Shown here piece by piece: positions 45,212 to 53,197 of a DNA stretch of 64,000 nucleotides. Source of the DNA: an uncultured Ruegeria sp. (GTDB lineage: Bacteria; Pseudomonadota; Alphaproteobacteria; Rhodobacterales; Rhodobacteraceae); NCBI RefSeq assembly GCF_947497005.1, contig NZ_CANMFF010000002.1, positions 248,001-312,000 of the forward strand, read 5' to 3'. The position numbers and the translations under genes are program-made. Positions within the stretch are counted from its first letter, which is position 1. Every line of letters begins with the position of its first letter. Under the pieces are notes generated by a model. It did not search any database, had not been told where the DNA came from, and saw only the letters and a list, made by a program, of their open reading frames with translations.

Positions 45212-45244
45212 AAAAAGGCGCGCTCCAGCCGGGCGCGCCTTTTT
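45212..45244 (+). terminator. Rho-independent terminator of tatABC
   Basis: AAAAAGGCGCGC (45212-45223) pairs with GCGCGCCTTTTT (45233-45244) around a 9-nt loop, 15 nt after the tatC stop. The A/T flanks make it work in both directions. Confidence 0.88.
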
Positions 45245-45312
45245 CGTTGGCGGGCCTTGTTGCGCCAACAAGATCATGCTTTGAACCCATGCAGAATTGA
45301 CCGGAGGAGCCG

Positions 45313-46155
45313 ATGGACGACCAAACCTTGAATCGTATAGCTGCCGCGTTGGAACGCATGGCGCCGGCCCCTCTGGCTACACCGGATTTCAACGCGGCCC
45401 CGGCTTTTGTCTGGCATGTGGAACCGGAACGGTTGATACCGGTTGAACAGGTCAATCGCGTCGATCTGGACCTGTTGGTGGGCATCAATCGGTCGCGCGA
45501 CACGTTGCTCGACAATACACGCCGGTTTGCAGCTGGCTACAAGGCAAACAATGCGTTGTTGTGGGGCGCACGGGGCATGGGGAAATCCAGTCTTGTGAAA
45601 GCTGTTCATGGTACGCTAAGCGCGGACCATCCCAACCTGAAACTTGTCGAGCTGCAACGCGAGGACATGGCCTCGGTCGCCCGCCTGTTGAACCACCTGC
45701 GCGCGGCACCTTACCGGTTCATTCTGTTCTGCGATGATCTCTCGTTCAGCCACGACGACCAGCACTACAAGTCGCTCAAGGCTGTTCTGGATGGCGGCAT
45801 CGAAGGCCGCCCCGAAAATGTGGTGTTTTACGCGACCTCGAACCGCCGCCACTTGATGCCGCGAGATATGATCGAAAACGAACGCTCCAGCGCCATCAAT
45901 CCGTCTGAAGCGGTCGAGGAAAAAGTGTCTCTGTCGGATCGCTTCGGACTGTGGTTGGGATTCCATCCCTGCGATCAAGACGAGTATCTTGCCATGATCG
46001 ATCGCTATTGCGCGGCTTATGGCGTTTCAGTCGATGCGGAAACCCTGCGCGCCGAAGCAATCGAATGGCAGGCCACACGCGGTTCGCGCTCGGGCCGTGT
46101 CGCCTGGCAGTTCTTCGTCGATCTGGCTGGGCGCAACGGTGCTCATATCGCCTGA
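45313..46155 (+). CDS. DUF815 AAA+-like ATPase
   Basis: A 280-residue P-loop ATPase of the DUF815 family. Walker A GARGMGKSSLVKAVH, Walker B RFILFCDDLSF, a sensor-like FYATSNRRHLMPRD and the C-terminal ATRGSRSGRVAWQF are the family hallmarks. Cellular role unknown. GGAGG precedes the ATG. Monocistronic by position: terminator upstream, convergent SDR downstream. Confidence 0.88.
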   Translation: MDDQTLNRIAAALERMAPAPLATPDFNAAPAFVWHVEPERLIPVEQVNRVDLDLLVGINRSRDTLLDNTRRFAAGYKANNALLWGARGMGKSSLVKAVHGTLSADHPNLKLVELQREDMASVARLLNHLRAAPYRFILFCDDLSFSHDDQHYKSLKAVLDGGIEGRPENVVFYATSNRRHLMPRDMIENERSSAINPSEAVEEKVSLSDRFGLWLGFHPCDQDEYLAMIDRYCAAYGVSVDAETLRAEAIEWQATRGSRSGRVAWQFFVDLAGRNGAHIA

Positions 46156-46161
46156 TCCCAG

Positions 46162-46194
46162 CTTCATCTGGCTAAAAATACCTCCTCCGGAGGC
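46162..46194 (-). repeat. Palindromic intergenic element, copy C
   Basis: On the minus strand: GCCTCCGGAGGAGG, then TATTTTTAGCCAGATGAAG. It is the third copy of the element also seen at 13125-13157 and 21892-21920. It lies in the convergent gap between the DUF815 gene and the SDR gene. Confidence 0.78.
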
Positions 46195-46214
46195 ATGGCC
46201 TGCCAGGGCTATTC

Positions 46215-46859
46215 CTAAAGCAGTGCCAAGATCCGAGCCGCTTCATCTGCAGTGTTATTCAGCCCATCCCTGTCTTCCCCGGGATGGAACCGTGCGCGCA
46301 CGGCCGTAGGCATCGGCGCAGGCTCAATAATTGAAACGCGCGGTCCGGTGCGTTCGGTCTCGGCCGCCCAACTGCGGGCCAGAGCCATTTGCGCGGCCTT
46401 GGTGGCACCATATATGCCATAGAACTTCTCACCAGCTTTTGGGTCATCAAAAAACACCGCGTGGCCGTTTTCACCCAACAGGGGCGTGACATACGGGATC
46501 AAAACCGAAGTCGCGTTTGCATTGGTATTGATGGCCTTTGTCCATTCCTTTGGATCGACAAAGTGCACCGGTGTCAGTGCTGAAGTGTGGATTGCCGTGT
46601 GCAGCCACAAATCCACCTTGCCCCAACGGTCATGAATGCCCCGACAGAGGGTCGCCATGGCGTTCGGATCCGTGATGTCCATGGGGGCCAGAGTGGCTGA
46701 ACCGCCCTTGGCGTTGATACGGTCATCCAGCTCTTCCAGCCCGCCGGTGGTGCGGGCGACAGCGACGATGTGGTATTCGGGTGCCAACGCTTCGGCAAGG
46801 GCAGCGCCCAACCCGCGAGAGGCCCCGGTGACAAGGGCGATTTTGGTCTGATCGGTCAT
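46215..46859 (-). CDS. SDR-family oxidoreductase
   Basis: A 214-residue classical short-chain dehydrogenase. It has cofactor motif TGASRGLGAALAEAL and catalytic YGATK in FYGIYGATKAAQ. The canonical NAG motif is altered (HTAIHTSALTPVHF), which is unusual. The short length fits compact SDRs. Substrate unknown. Minus-strand neighbour downstream of a small PilP-like gene and purF. Confidence 0.85.
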   Translation of the reverse strand: MTDQTKIALVTGASRGLGAALAEALAPEYHIVAVARTTGGLEELDDRINAKGGSATLAPMDITDPNAMATLCRGIHDRWGKVDLWLHTAIHTSALTPVHFVDPKEWTKAINTNANATSVLIPYVTPLLGENGHAVFFDDPKAGEKFYGIYGATKAAQMALARSWAAETERTGPRVSIIEPAPMPTAVRARFHPGEDRDGLNNTADEAARILALL

Positions 46860-46901
46860 GGCTGCGGTTTGAACCGCTGCGTGCGGGGCGTCAAGTCGCG
46901 A

Positions 46902-47150
46902 TTAACCGCCGGGAATGGCGATACGCCTGGTCTGGCCGCTTTGTCGCAGCATAATGCCATATTCATCAATCGCGATCACCGTGCCGGAGGCAACGCGGCT
47001 GCCGGGTTTGACCTCTTTCACACGGCCCGATGACAGGCGCATCAAGGCGCGCATATCGGCTTTCGGCCCGAATACCCCAAGTACCGACACGGAATTCTTC
47101 TTTAGCGCGCCCTGCTGCGTGGCCGCGCTTTTGACTGTGGCGTTTGACAT
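46902..47150 (-). CDS. Small protein resembling a PilP/GspC-type beta domain
   Basis: An 82-residue protein starting at the ATG at 47150 (MSNATVKSAATQQGA); the frame opens earlier at 47216. After a flexible N terminus comes a compact beta-rich part: SVSVLGVFGPKADMRALMRLSSGRVKEVKPGSRV, then TVIAIDEYGIMLRQSGQTRRI. This resembles the homology-region domain of PilP/GspC-type secretion and pilus proteins, but without a membrane anchor. Function unknown. A 15-bp palindrome lies 11 nt upstream of the start codon, where a ribosome-binding site would be. Confidence 0.65.
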   Translation of the reverse strand: MSNATVKSAATQQGALKKNSVSVLGVFGPKADMRALMRLSSGRVKEVKPGSRVASGTVIAIDEYGIMLRQSGQTRRIAIPGG

Positions 47151-47161
47151 GATGCGTGGTC

Positions 47162-47176
47162 CGGGACAGTGTCCCG
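47162..47176. promoter_or_regulatory. 15-bp palindrome upstream of the PilP-like gene
   Basis: CGGGACA-G-TGTCCCG, perfect 7-bp arms with a single central base, 11 nt upstream of the ATG at 47150 on the minus strand. It could be an operator or, in the mRNA, a hairpin affecting translation; no other evidence. Confidence 0.4.
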
Positions 47177-47452
47177 AGCCCCTTTGTTTGAGTGAGTGGT
47201 CGCCGCCGGATATCAAAACAATCGAAAAAACAAAAGCGCAGCTCGGACACGTGCCATCACGATCCGTTGGCTAAGAAAAAAGCTCTTGTGATCGCATAGG
47301 AATCGCCGTTGGGTTGTGGCAAATTTCCACCTATTGACGATGCCTGCTTTAGGCCGGGTAGGGCGGTGGATGTTGCCCAGTTTGGCATACCCGGCTCCTG
47401 TGATTCTCGGTCAAAATAGTGAATCGATTGCGCCCGTAGAACGTGCGGCCAT
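47177..47452. other. purF-downstream intergenic stretch
   Basis: The gap between purF and the PilP-like gene totals about 300 bases. Frames here (for example 47257-47616 minus) overlap the purF end and lack family resemblance or ribosome-binding sites. T-rich tracts on the minus strand near 47220-47275 may be part of the promoter for the PilP-like gene. No RNA gene recognised. Confidence 0.4.
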
Positions 47453-48976
47453 TCAGCCCGAGGCCAGTTTGGCCGCATTCCAGGACCCCCCGGGAACTTG
47501 CATGTCCGCGCGTTTCTTGCTGACGCGGCTGCTGTTTTCCAGACTGTCCAGATAACCTTCGCTGACGCTGCCGGTGATGTAATTGCCGTCAAAGCACGAG
47601 CAGTCAAAGGCATCAATTTCCGGGTTACCTTCTTTGGCCGCCCAGATCAGGTCATCCAGATGCTGATAGAACAGCGCATCTGCGCCCAGTTCAGCCCGGA
47701 TATCTTCGATCTCTTTACCGTTTGCGATCAACTCGGTCTTGGTCGGCATGTCGATGCCGTAGACATTGGGGTATTTCACCGGCGGCGAGGCGCTGGCGAC
47801 ATAGACCTTCTTGGCACCGGCGTCGCGGCACATCTGAACGATCTTCTTGATGGTGTTGCCGCGCACGATGGAATCGTCGATCAGCAAAACGCTGTGGCCG
47901 TCGAATTCCAGCGGGACAGCATTCAGTTTGCGGCGGACAGATTTCTGCCGCTCTGCCTGACCGGGCATGATGAATGTACGCCCGACATAACGGTTTTTGA
48001 CCAACCCCTCGCGATAGGGGATGCCAGTGATTTTCGCGGCTTCCAAAGCCACAGGGCGAGCACTGTCGGGCACAGGAATGATCCGGTCGATTTCCAGGCC
48101 CGAATCCTGAATCTGTTTGGCCAGCGTCTGGCCCATGCGCATCTGGGTTTTGTAAACCGAAACACCGTCCAGCAAGGAGTCGGGGCGCGCCAGATAGACA
48201 TATTCAAAGATACAGGGCGTCAGCTTACCCTCGACCGCTTGAAATTCGTGCATATTGCCGTCCAGGTCGATCAGGATCGCCTCACCGGGGCGCAGATCGC
48301 GCAGCTTTTTAAAGCCGTTGATGCCAAAAGCTACGTCTTCTGATGCAAAAGCGTAGTCGTCTCCTTCGCCATCCACTTCGCGCTTGGCGACTGACAAAGG
48401 ACGGATGCCAAACGGATCGCGGAATGCCAGCATTCCGACACCTGCCACCAGACAGATAACGGAATAAGCGCCCTGAATGCGCTCCATCGTCATTTTTACA
48501 CCCGCAAACAGGTTGCGAATGGGTTCGGCATTCCCGTTCACTTTGATCGCGTCAGCCACTTTATCGGCCAGTACGTTCAGCAAGATTTCGGAATCTGATG
48601 TGGTGCGCAGGTGGCGGCTGTATTTGCCGGTGACCTTCCTGCGCTGTTCGGCCGTGTTGGTGATGTTTCCATTGTGAACCAGATAGATGCCATAGGGTGC
48701 ATTCACAAAGAAAGGCTGTGCTTCTGCCGCGCTGAGCGAACCTGCGGTTGGATAGCGCACATGGCCCATACCGACATGGCCCAGAAGGGTTTCGGCATCT
48801 TTGGCATTGAAGACATCCTTGACCAGACCATTGGCCTTCTTTTCACGGAAAAACTCGTCATTGTAGGTCACGATCCCCGACGCATCCTGACCTCGGTGCT
48901 GCAGCATCAGCAGCCCGTCATAAATCTCGGCAAACACATCATGTGTCCGGCTTGCGATTCCCAAAATCCCACACAT
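47453..48976 (-). CDS. purF: Amidophosphoribosyltransferase
   Basis: First committed enzyme of purine synthesis, forming 5-phosphoribosylamine from PRPP and glutamine. 507 residues. The catalytic Cys follows the initiator Met (MCGILGIAS), with the Ntn glutaminase domain to about residue 235 (LQHRGQDASG, GHVRYPTAGS, LVHNGNITN). The phosphoribosyltransferase domain has PRPP loop VLLIDDSIVRGNT. GGAG lies 9 nt upstream. In related genomes cvpA usually directly precedes purF; here a small plus-strand gene lies between them. Confidence 0.97.
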   Translation of the reverse strand: MCGILGIASRTHDVFAEIYDGLLMLQHRGQDASGIVTYNDEFFREKKANGLVKDVFNAKDAETLLGHVGMGHVRYPTAGSLSAAEAQPFFVNAPYGIYLVHNGNITNTAEQRRKVTGKYSRHLRTTSDSEILLNVLADKVADAIKVNGNAEPIRNLFAGVKMTMERIQGAYSVICLVAGVGMLAFRDPFGIRPLSVAKREVDGEGDDYAFASEDVAFGINGFKKLRDLRPGEAILIDLDGNMHEFQAVEGKLTPCIFEYVYLARPDSLLDGVSVYKTQMRMGQTLAKQIQDSGLEIDRIIPVPDSARPVALEAAKITGIPYREGLVKNRYVGRTFIMPGQAERQKSVRRKLNAVPLEFDGHSVLLIDDSIVRGNTIKKIVQMCRDAGAKKVYVASASPPVKYPNVYGIDMPTKTELIANGKEIEDIRAELGADALFYQHLDDLIWAAKEGNPEIDAFDCSCFDGNYITGSVSEGYLDSLENSSRVSKKRADMQVPGGSWNAAKLASG

Positions 48977-49259
48977 TTACGGGGCTCCAACTTCTATGAC
49001 GACTTGATCTGAGGAAAGACCGCTTTTCGGCTTCGGGTCCTCTGTACGGCGTGCGCGGGTGGTTTGGTAGCAGGTGAACATGACGCCAATAGGGCGACCA
49101 TCACTACGACCAGCGCGCATTCGTACAGAAAGAACAAGATCGGTGGCTCCGATTCCGTGGCGGGTTGGCATCCACATAGTACCTATTGGCGTGGCTGTCA
49201 TCAAAGGATCACGCTCATCTGTTGCCGCAGGCTGAAATTGTCTGGTTTGGAGCATCCTC
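48977..49259. other. purF upstream region
   Basis: Space upstream of purF up to a tiny ORF. A minus-strand frame (48977-49315, 112 codons) ends with TAA directly touching the purF ATG, but it lacks a ribosome-binding site or recognisable domain and I do not call it. The region should contain the purF promoter; no consensus is obvious. Confidence 0.35.
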
Positions 49260-49361
49260 ATGAAGATGATGACTTGTGCAGTCATATATGCTGTCATGCT
49301 AATGAATATGTGCAAGTCTGGATCGGTACAGCACCCAGAGGACCTGAATGTGGCAGCATAA
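49260..49361 (+). CDS. Possible 33-residue upstream peptide
   Basis: ATG at 49260 has GGAG 7 nt upstream and opens a 33-codon frame (MKMMTCAVIYAVMLMNMCKSG and a short polar tail) that ends in TAA at 49361. It overlaps the first 14 nt of the zinc-protein gene in another frame. Its methionine-rich hydrophobic start could be a membrane peptide or a leader whose translation affects the downstream gene. Too short to be sure. Confidence 0.3.
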   Translation: MKMMTCAVIYAVMLMNMCKSGSVQHPEDLNVAA

Positions 49362-49566
49362 CCCCAATCAAAAGCAGGAACGGATCAAGCAACGCTGTCA
49401 TCGGTGCCGCGGAATGGGGCGTGCGCCCTGTCAGATATGCAATGGGGCAGGCGAGTTGGCCAAAAGCCGCGATATCCTTGGGAAACCTGTATTCAGCCGG
49501 TGTGACGGGTGTTTTGGGCTGAAAACGATCCGATGCACAGTCTGTGGCGGAGAAGGGTTCGTCTGA
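49348..49566 (+). CDS. Free-standing DnaJ-like CxxCxGxG zinc-binding protein
   Basis: A 72-residue protein consisting almost only of four cysteine motifs: CHRCRGMG, CQICNGAG, CDGCFGLK and CTVCGGEG. This is the same number and order as in the zinc domain of DnaJ, but with no J-domain or substrate domain. AGAGGA lies 5 nt ahead of the ATG, so expression is likely. It probably binds two zinc ions and could act as a small thiol or protein-binding module. It is inserted on the plus strand between cvpA and purF. Confidence 0.75.
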   Translation: MWQHNPNQKQERIKQRCHRCRGMGRAPCQICNGAGELAKSRDILGKPVFSRCDGCFGLKTIRCTVCGGEGFV

Positions 49567-49577
49567 TCCTGGCACAT

Positions 49578-49606
49578 CAAAAAAGCCCGGGCTATGCCGG
49601 GCTTTC
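49578..49606 (-). terminator. Rho-independent terminator of cvpA (bidirectional)
   Basis: AAAGCCCGG (49582-49590) and CCGGGCTTT (49597-49605) around a 6-nt loop. On the minus strand the second arm runs into six Ts, an excellent terminator for cvpA; it may also serve the plus-strand zinc-protein gene. Confidence 0.82.
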
Positions 49607-49659
49607 ACTGGAAACCTGATTTGAAACGATCAACCTTTGGCGAACGCTGCGTCTGAAGA

Positions 49660-50223
49660 TTACTCTTGCCCTGCCGAGCAGCTGGCCACCAGTTCTTCAT
49701 ATTGGGTGGTGATCCAACCCAGAGCCGCCTCGGGGTTCTGTTCTTCAATCTGACCGCTGAATTGTTCAAACACTTTCGCCGAACGGCTTTCGTCCACGAT
49801 TGTATAGGATTGGCCGGTCATCACAGTGTCGTAAACAAAGAAGGCGATCGCAACCAGCAGGATGCCACGCGCGATACCGAAGAACAGCCCCAGCGCCTGA
49901 TCCAGACCCCCTAAAGCAGAGCGCTGGACTAGCGACGAAAACAGCGGTGTGAAGATGCTGACCACAATCAGAGCCACGGCGAAAACTGCCGCAAAGCCAG
50001 TGATCACAGACAATTCGCAGCTGTCGCGCAGGAAATCTCCGACCACCGGGATTTCTTTGACCAACGGCACGGCCTGTGGGGCAAAGATGAACGCCAGAAC
50101 CGCCGCAGCGACCCAGCCTGCGATGGCAAGAACCTCGCGCATGAAGCCACGTGAGTAGGCCAGCAAGCCCGACAGCACGATGATCAGGGCGACCACCCCG
50201 TCAATTATTGTAAAACCTTCCAT
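49660..50223 (-). CDS. cvpA: CvpA family membrane protein
   Basis: Inner-membrane protein of the CvpA family, linked in other bacteria to colicin V production, purine metabolism and envelope stress. 187 residues from the ATG at 50223 (MEGFTIIDGVVALIIVLSGLLAYSRGF), with GAGG upstream; the frame opens earlier at 50292. Four hydrophobic segments and the family motif SRGFMREVLAIAGWVAA are visible, followed by a soluble C-terminal tail ending SCSAGQE. 40 nt downstream of radA. Confidence 0.92.
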   Translation of the reverse strand: MEGFTIIDGVVALIIVLSGLLAYSRGFMREVLAIAGWVAAAVLAFIFAPQAVPLVKEIPVVGDFLRDSCELSVITGFAAVFAVALIVVSIFTPLFSSLVQRSALGGLDQALGLFFGIARGILLVAIAFFVYDTVMTGQSYTIVDESRSAKVFEQFSGQIEEQNPEAALGWITTQYEELVASCSAGQE

Positions 50224-50263
50224 GGCCCTCGCCTGTTCGTTTTCTGCCCCTCGCGGCGCGACC

Positions 50264-51628
50264 TTAACCTGCTCCGAAGGTTTCGCCAACAAACCCCACC
50301 AAATCAGAGGGTCGGGTGAGTGTCAGACCTGCCACAGTACCGGTTTTGCCACCTGCCGGAGCAATTGCCGCCGTGAAACCAAGTTTTTGCGCTTCTTTCA
50401 ACCTGTTTTCGGTCTGGGGGGCGGGTCTAAGTGCCCCAGACAGCGAGATTTCTCCGAAAACGACCGTATCCGTGGGAAGGGCCGTGTCTTCGCGTGCGCT
50501 CAGTAACGCAGCGGCAACGGCCAGATCGGCAGCGGGTTCGCTGATTTTCAAACCTCCGGCGACGTTCAGATAGACATCAAGACCCGCGAAAGGGATGCCG
50601 CAGCGTGCTTCGAGCACCGCAAGGATCATCGCCAGCCTGCCGCTGTCCCATCCGACTACTGTGCGGCGTGCCTGCGAATGAGGCGACGGGGCGACGAGGG
50701 CCTGCAATTCGACCAAAACGGGGCGGGTACCTTCTATTCCGGCAAAAACCGCCGAGCCCGGACTGGGTTTGCCGCGTTCCGACAGGAACAGGGCCGAAGG
50801 GTTGGTGACCTGAGCCAGACCTTTGCCGGTCATTTCGAACACGCCGATTTCGTCAGCGGGGCCAAAGCGGTTCTTGACCGCGCGCAGAATGCGGAACTGA
50901 TGGCCGCGCTCACCCTCGAAGTACAGCACAGTGTCGACCATATGCTCGACCACGCGGGGGCCGGCGATCTGGCCGTCCTTCGTGACGTGACCGACCATGA
51001 TGATCGAGACACCGTGCCGTTTCGCAAACGTGGTCAATTCATGTGCTGCGGCCCGGACCTGTGACACCGACCCCGGTGCGCTGTCGACATTGTCGGCCCA
51101 CATGGTCTGAATCGAATCGATGATCGCCAGACCGGGCTTTTCTGCCTCAAGCGTAGTGAGGATGTCGCGCAGATTGGTTTCGGCGGCGAGTTGTACCGGC
51201 GCGTCTTCAAGCCCCAGACGGCGCGCCCGCATTCGGACCTGTGCGCTGGCTTCTTCGCCCGAGACATAGATGGTCTTGACGCCTGCGCGTGCAAAACGGG
51301 CGGCAGCCTGCAGCAGCAGGGTCGATTTGCCGATACCCGGGTCTCCGCCCACCAGAAGCGCAGAGGCCGGGACTAAACCACCTCCGAGTACGCGGTCGAG
51401 TTCTTCAACTCCGCAGAGGGTGCGGGGCGGAGGTGTTTCCTCGGTCGACAAATCCGTGAGCTCTATGGACTGGCCGCGTTTACCGCCGAGGGACTTTTTG
51501 GCTGGGCCAGCCGAAAGGGGCGCGTCCTGAATGATTGTATTCCACTCGCCGCAGGCATCGCAGCGTCCAGACCACCGGGTATGCGTTGCGCCACAGGCCG
51601 AGCAGGAGAAAGAAGTCATTTTTGCCAT
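50264..51628 (-). CDS. radA: DNA repair protein RadA
   Basis: RecA-like helicase promoting branch migration in recombination repair. 454 residues from the ATG at 51628 (MAKMTSFSCSACG). The zinc finger has C9, C12, C23, C26; Walker A is GGDPGIGKSTLLLQ; the RadA-specific KNRFG is in AVKNRFGPADE. The C-terminal Lon-like domain has DLAVAAALLSAREDTALP and VVFGEISLSGALRP. The radA-cvpA-purF neighbourhood is conserved in related genomes as far as I know. Confidence 0.96.
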   Translation of the reverse strand: MAKMTSFSCSACGATHTRWSGRCDACGEWNTIIQDAPLSAGPAKKSLGGKRGQSIELTDLSTEETPPPRTLCGVEELDRVLGGGLVPASALLVGGDPGIGKSTLLLQAAARFARAGVKTIYVSGEEASAQVRMRARRLGLEDAPVQLAAETNLRDILTTLEAEKPGLAIIDSIQTMWADNVDSAPGSVSQVRAAAHELTTFAKRHGVSIIMVGHVTKDGQIAGPRVVEHMVDTVLYFEGERGHQFRILRAVKNRFGPADEIGVFEMTGKGLAQVTNPSALFLSERGKPSPGSAVFAGIEGTRPVLVELQALVAPSPHSQARRTVVGWDSGRLAMILAVLEARCGIPFAGLDVYLNVAGGLKISEPAADLAVAAALLSAREDTALPTDTVVFGEISLSGALRPAPQTENRLKEAQKLGFTAAIAPAGGKTGTVAGLTLTRPSDLVGFVGETFGAG

Positions 51629-51749
51629 GTCGCACTTCGTGCCCGAGCTTGGGCGGTTCTTCAAGCCCTTGCGGGCTTTCCTTACTGCCGGTGGCGCGCT
51701 GCGGCCTCAGGCCCGGATGGGCCATCGCCCACAGCGGGCGCTGACGCGC

Positions 51750-52532
51750 CTATTCCGCCGCCCGAGGGGGGGACATGGCAATCACGCTGGACGCTTTGGA
51801 GGATTTTTCGCTGCGCGGTGCCTGCAATTGGGTCGACAGCTCTGGCAGAAGCTCGAACAGTTCATCCCGCAGGCGTGCCAGTTGCGACTTGGCGATCGTC
51901 TCTTCCATTTCCACATCGCGCGTCCATTGGCGCAATTCGTTCTGGATCACTTGCGCCTCTCCCAGCCGTTGCTGAAACAACTCAATTTCTTCTTGCCGCT
52001 GTTGCAGGAACATCTGCGCCCGTTCGACCCGCGCATCGCCATAGGTCTGGGCCAGTTCCTGGCTGATCTGGCTCATCTGCGCGGCCAGTTCGAGGATTTC
52101 AGGCTCAAGCGATTGCAGGTCTGGATGCTGGCGCAGAAACCCCATGCGTTCCTTGACCGCGTCGAACTCGGAGGACATCATGAACAGCCCGCCACGGTCG
52201 GCGGCATGGGCCATCTGATAGGCTTCCGCGATGTCATACATGTTGAGAGCAAATTTGCGATGGTTGTTTTCCAGCGCCATCATTCGCGCATTGGCAGGCA
52301 GATAAAACGCCAGCATGAGAATCAGTGCGGTCAGGCCAATCTGAATGAACATCCCGGCGTCTGGTACCGGTTCATTGCCGAATCCGGCCTGCATTGAAAG
52401 CCAGGGCAAAACACCCAAAGCGGACAAAAGCGTGGCTGAAACGGCCAGCAAGGCCATCATGCAGATCAGTAAAAAAGTCAATCTCAAAAAGGCATTCTGA
52501 CATTGCAATGTTATATTATGGAGGGCGGCCAT
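51750..52532 (-). CDS. Membrane protein with long coiled coil
   Basis: A 260-residue protein. Two hydrophobic helices at the N-terminal side (about 18-40 and 60-82, before LPANARMMALENNHRKF) are followed by about 150 residues of continuous heptad-like helix rich in Glu/Gln/Leu (ISQELAQTYGDARVERAQMFLQQRQEEIELFQQRLGEAQ) and a disordered tail. Homologues beside radA are sometimes labelled DNA repair protein, but nothing in this sequence supports a DNA-repair activity. It may organise something at the inner membrane. Unknown function. Confidence 0.72.
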   Translation of the reverse strand: MAALHNITLQCQNAFLRLTFLLICMMALLAVSATLLSALGVLPWLSMQAGFGNEPVPDAGMFIQIGLTALILMLAFYLPANARMMALENNHRKFALNMYDIAEAYQMAHAADRGGLFMMSSEFDAVKERMGFLRQHPDLQSLEPEILELAAQMSQISQELAQTYGDARVERAQMFLQQRQEEIELFQQRLGEAQVIQNELRQWTRDVEMEETIAKSQLARLRDELFELLPELSTQLQAPRSEKSSKASSVIAMSPPRAAE

Positions 52533-52682
52533 GATCGTCGTACTCCTTCTTCAAACCGGAACACACCGGGCCGAAGCGGAGGATGATCAAACAACTTAGA
52601 ACGATCCGCTGCGGACCCGAAAACTACAAAACACTGCTGCTCGAAATATAAAGATGATACTTAGATTTCTGTTTTCAATCAA

Positions 52683-53135
52683 TTAGGTCTGAGCTTTTCG
52701 TGAAGTGGATGTCATCTCTGTAATATGGCCAAGCGCGATGGAAGCCAGAATGCAGGCTGTGAAGAGGTAAAGACCCCATGCGGTTTCGATAGTCGCGTAA
52801 GAGATGCCCTTGGCCAAAGTGATGTAGAGCGCGATCAGGAAGATGTCGGCCATAGCCAGTTTGCCGAGGATGTTCAGCGCGGGTTGGACGCGCGCATCCA
52901 GCAGATTCCATTGGATCAGGGCGGTGCCGATGGTTTTGATGTAGGGGGCGAAGAGGGCGAATATTGTGACGATCAGAGCGAGGAAGACGTCGGATTTCCA
53001 CAAGGATTGCAGCCCGGTGATGACGCTGATTTCGCTGAGGCCGAAGATTGGCAGGAATCCCGCGCGCATCAGCGGGGCGAACCATGCGATGGGGTAGAGG
53101 ATAAGGAGGGAGAGAGTGGTTAGGCGGAGGGTCAT
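52683..53135 (-). CDS. Paraquat-inducible protein A (PqiA-like)
   Basis: A 150-residue four-TM protein corresponding to one PqiA module (LYPIAWFAPLM, ALIVTIFALFAPYIKTIGTALI, LGKLAMADIFLIALYITLAKGI). In E. coli PqiA works with the MCE protein PqiB in lipid transport between membranes; here no pqiB adjoins, but the Mla-type MlaF-MlaE genes are less than 1 kb away. Single-module length is common in alphaproteobacteria. Confidence 0.85.
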   Translation of the reverse strand: MTLRLTTLSLLILYPIAWFAPLMRAGFLPIFGLSEISVITGLQSLWKSDVFLALIVTIFALFAPYIKTIGTALIQWNLLDARVQPALNILGKLAMADIFLIALYITLAKGISYATIETAWGLYLFTACILASIALGHITEMTSTSRKAQT

Positions 53136-53197
53136 GCTAAAGTTCCGGCCAGTTCAAATACACTAGTTCCAAATAGAACTATATTTTGGGTTCCGAT

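Noticed and set aside
48977..49315. A 112-codon minus-strand frame ending against purF
   Set aside because: Tempting because its stop touches the purF ATG, but there is no ribosome-binding site, no recognisable domain and it overlaps the better-supported plus-strand genes.
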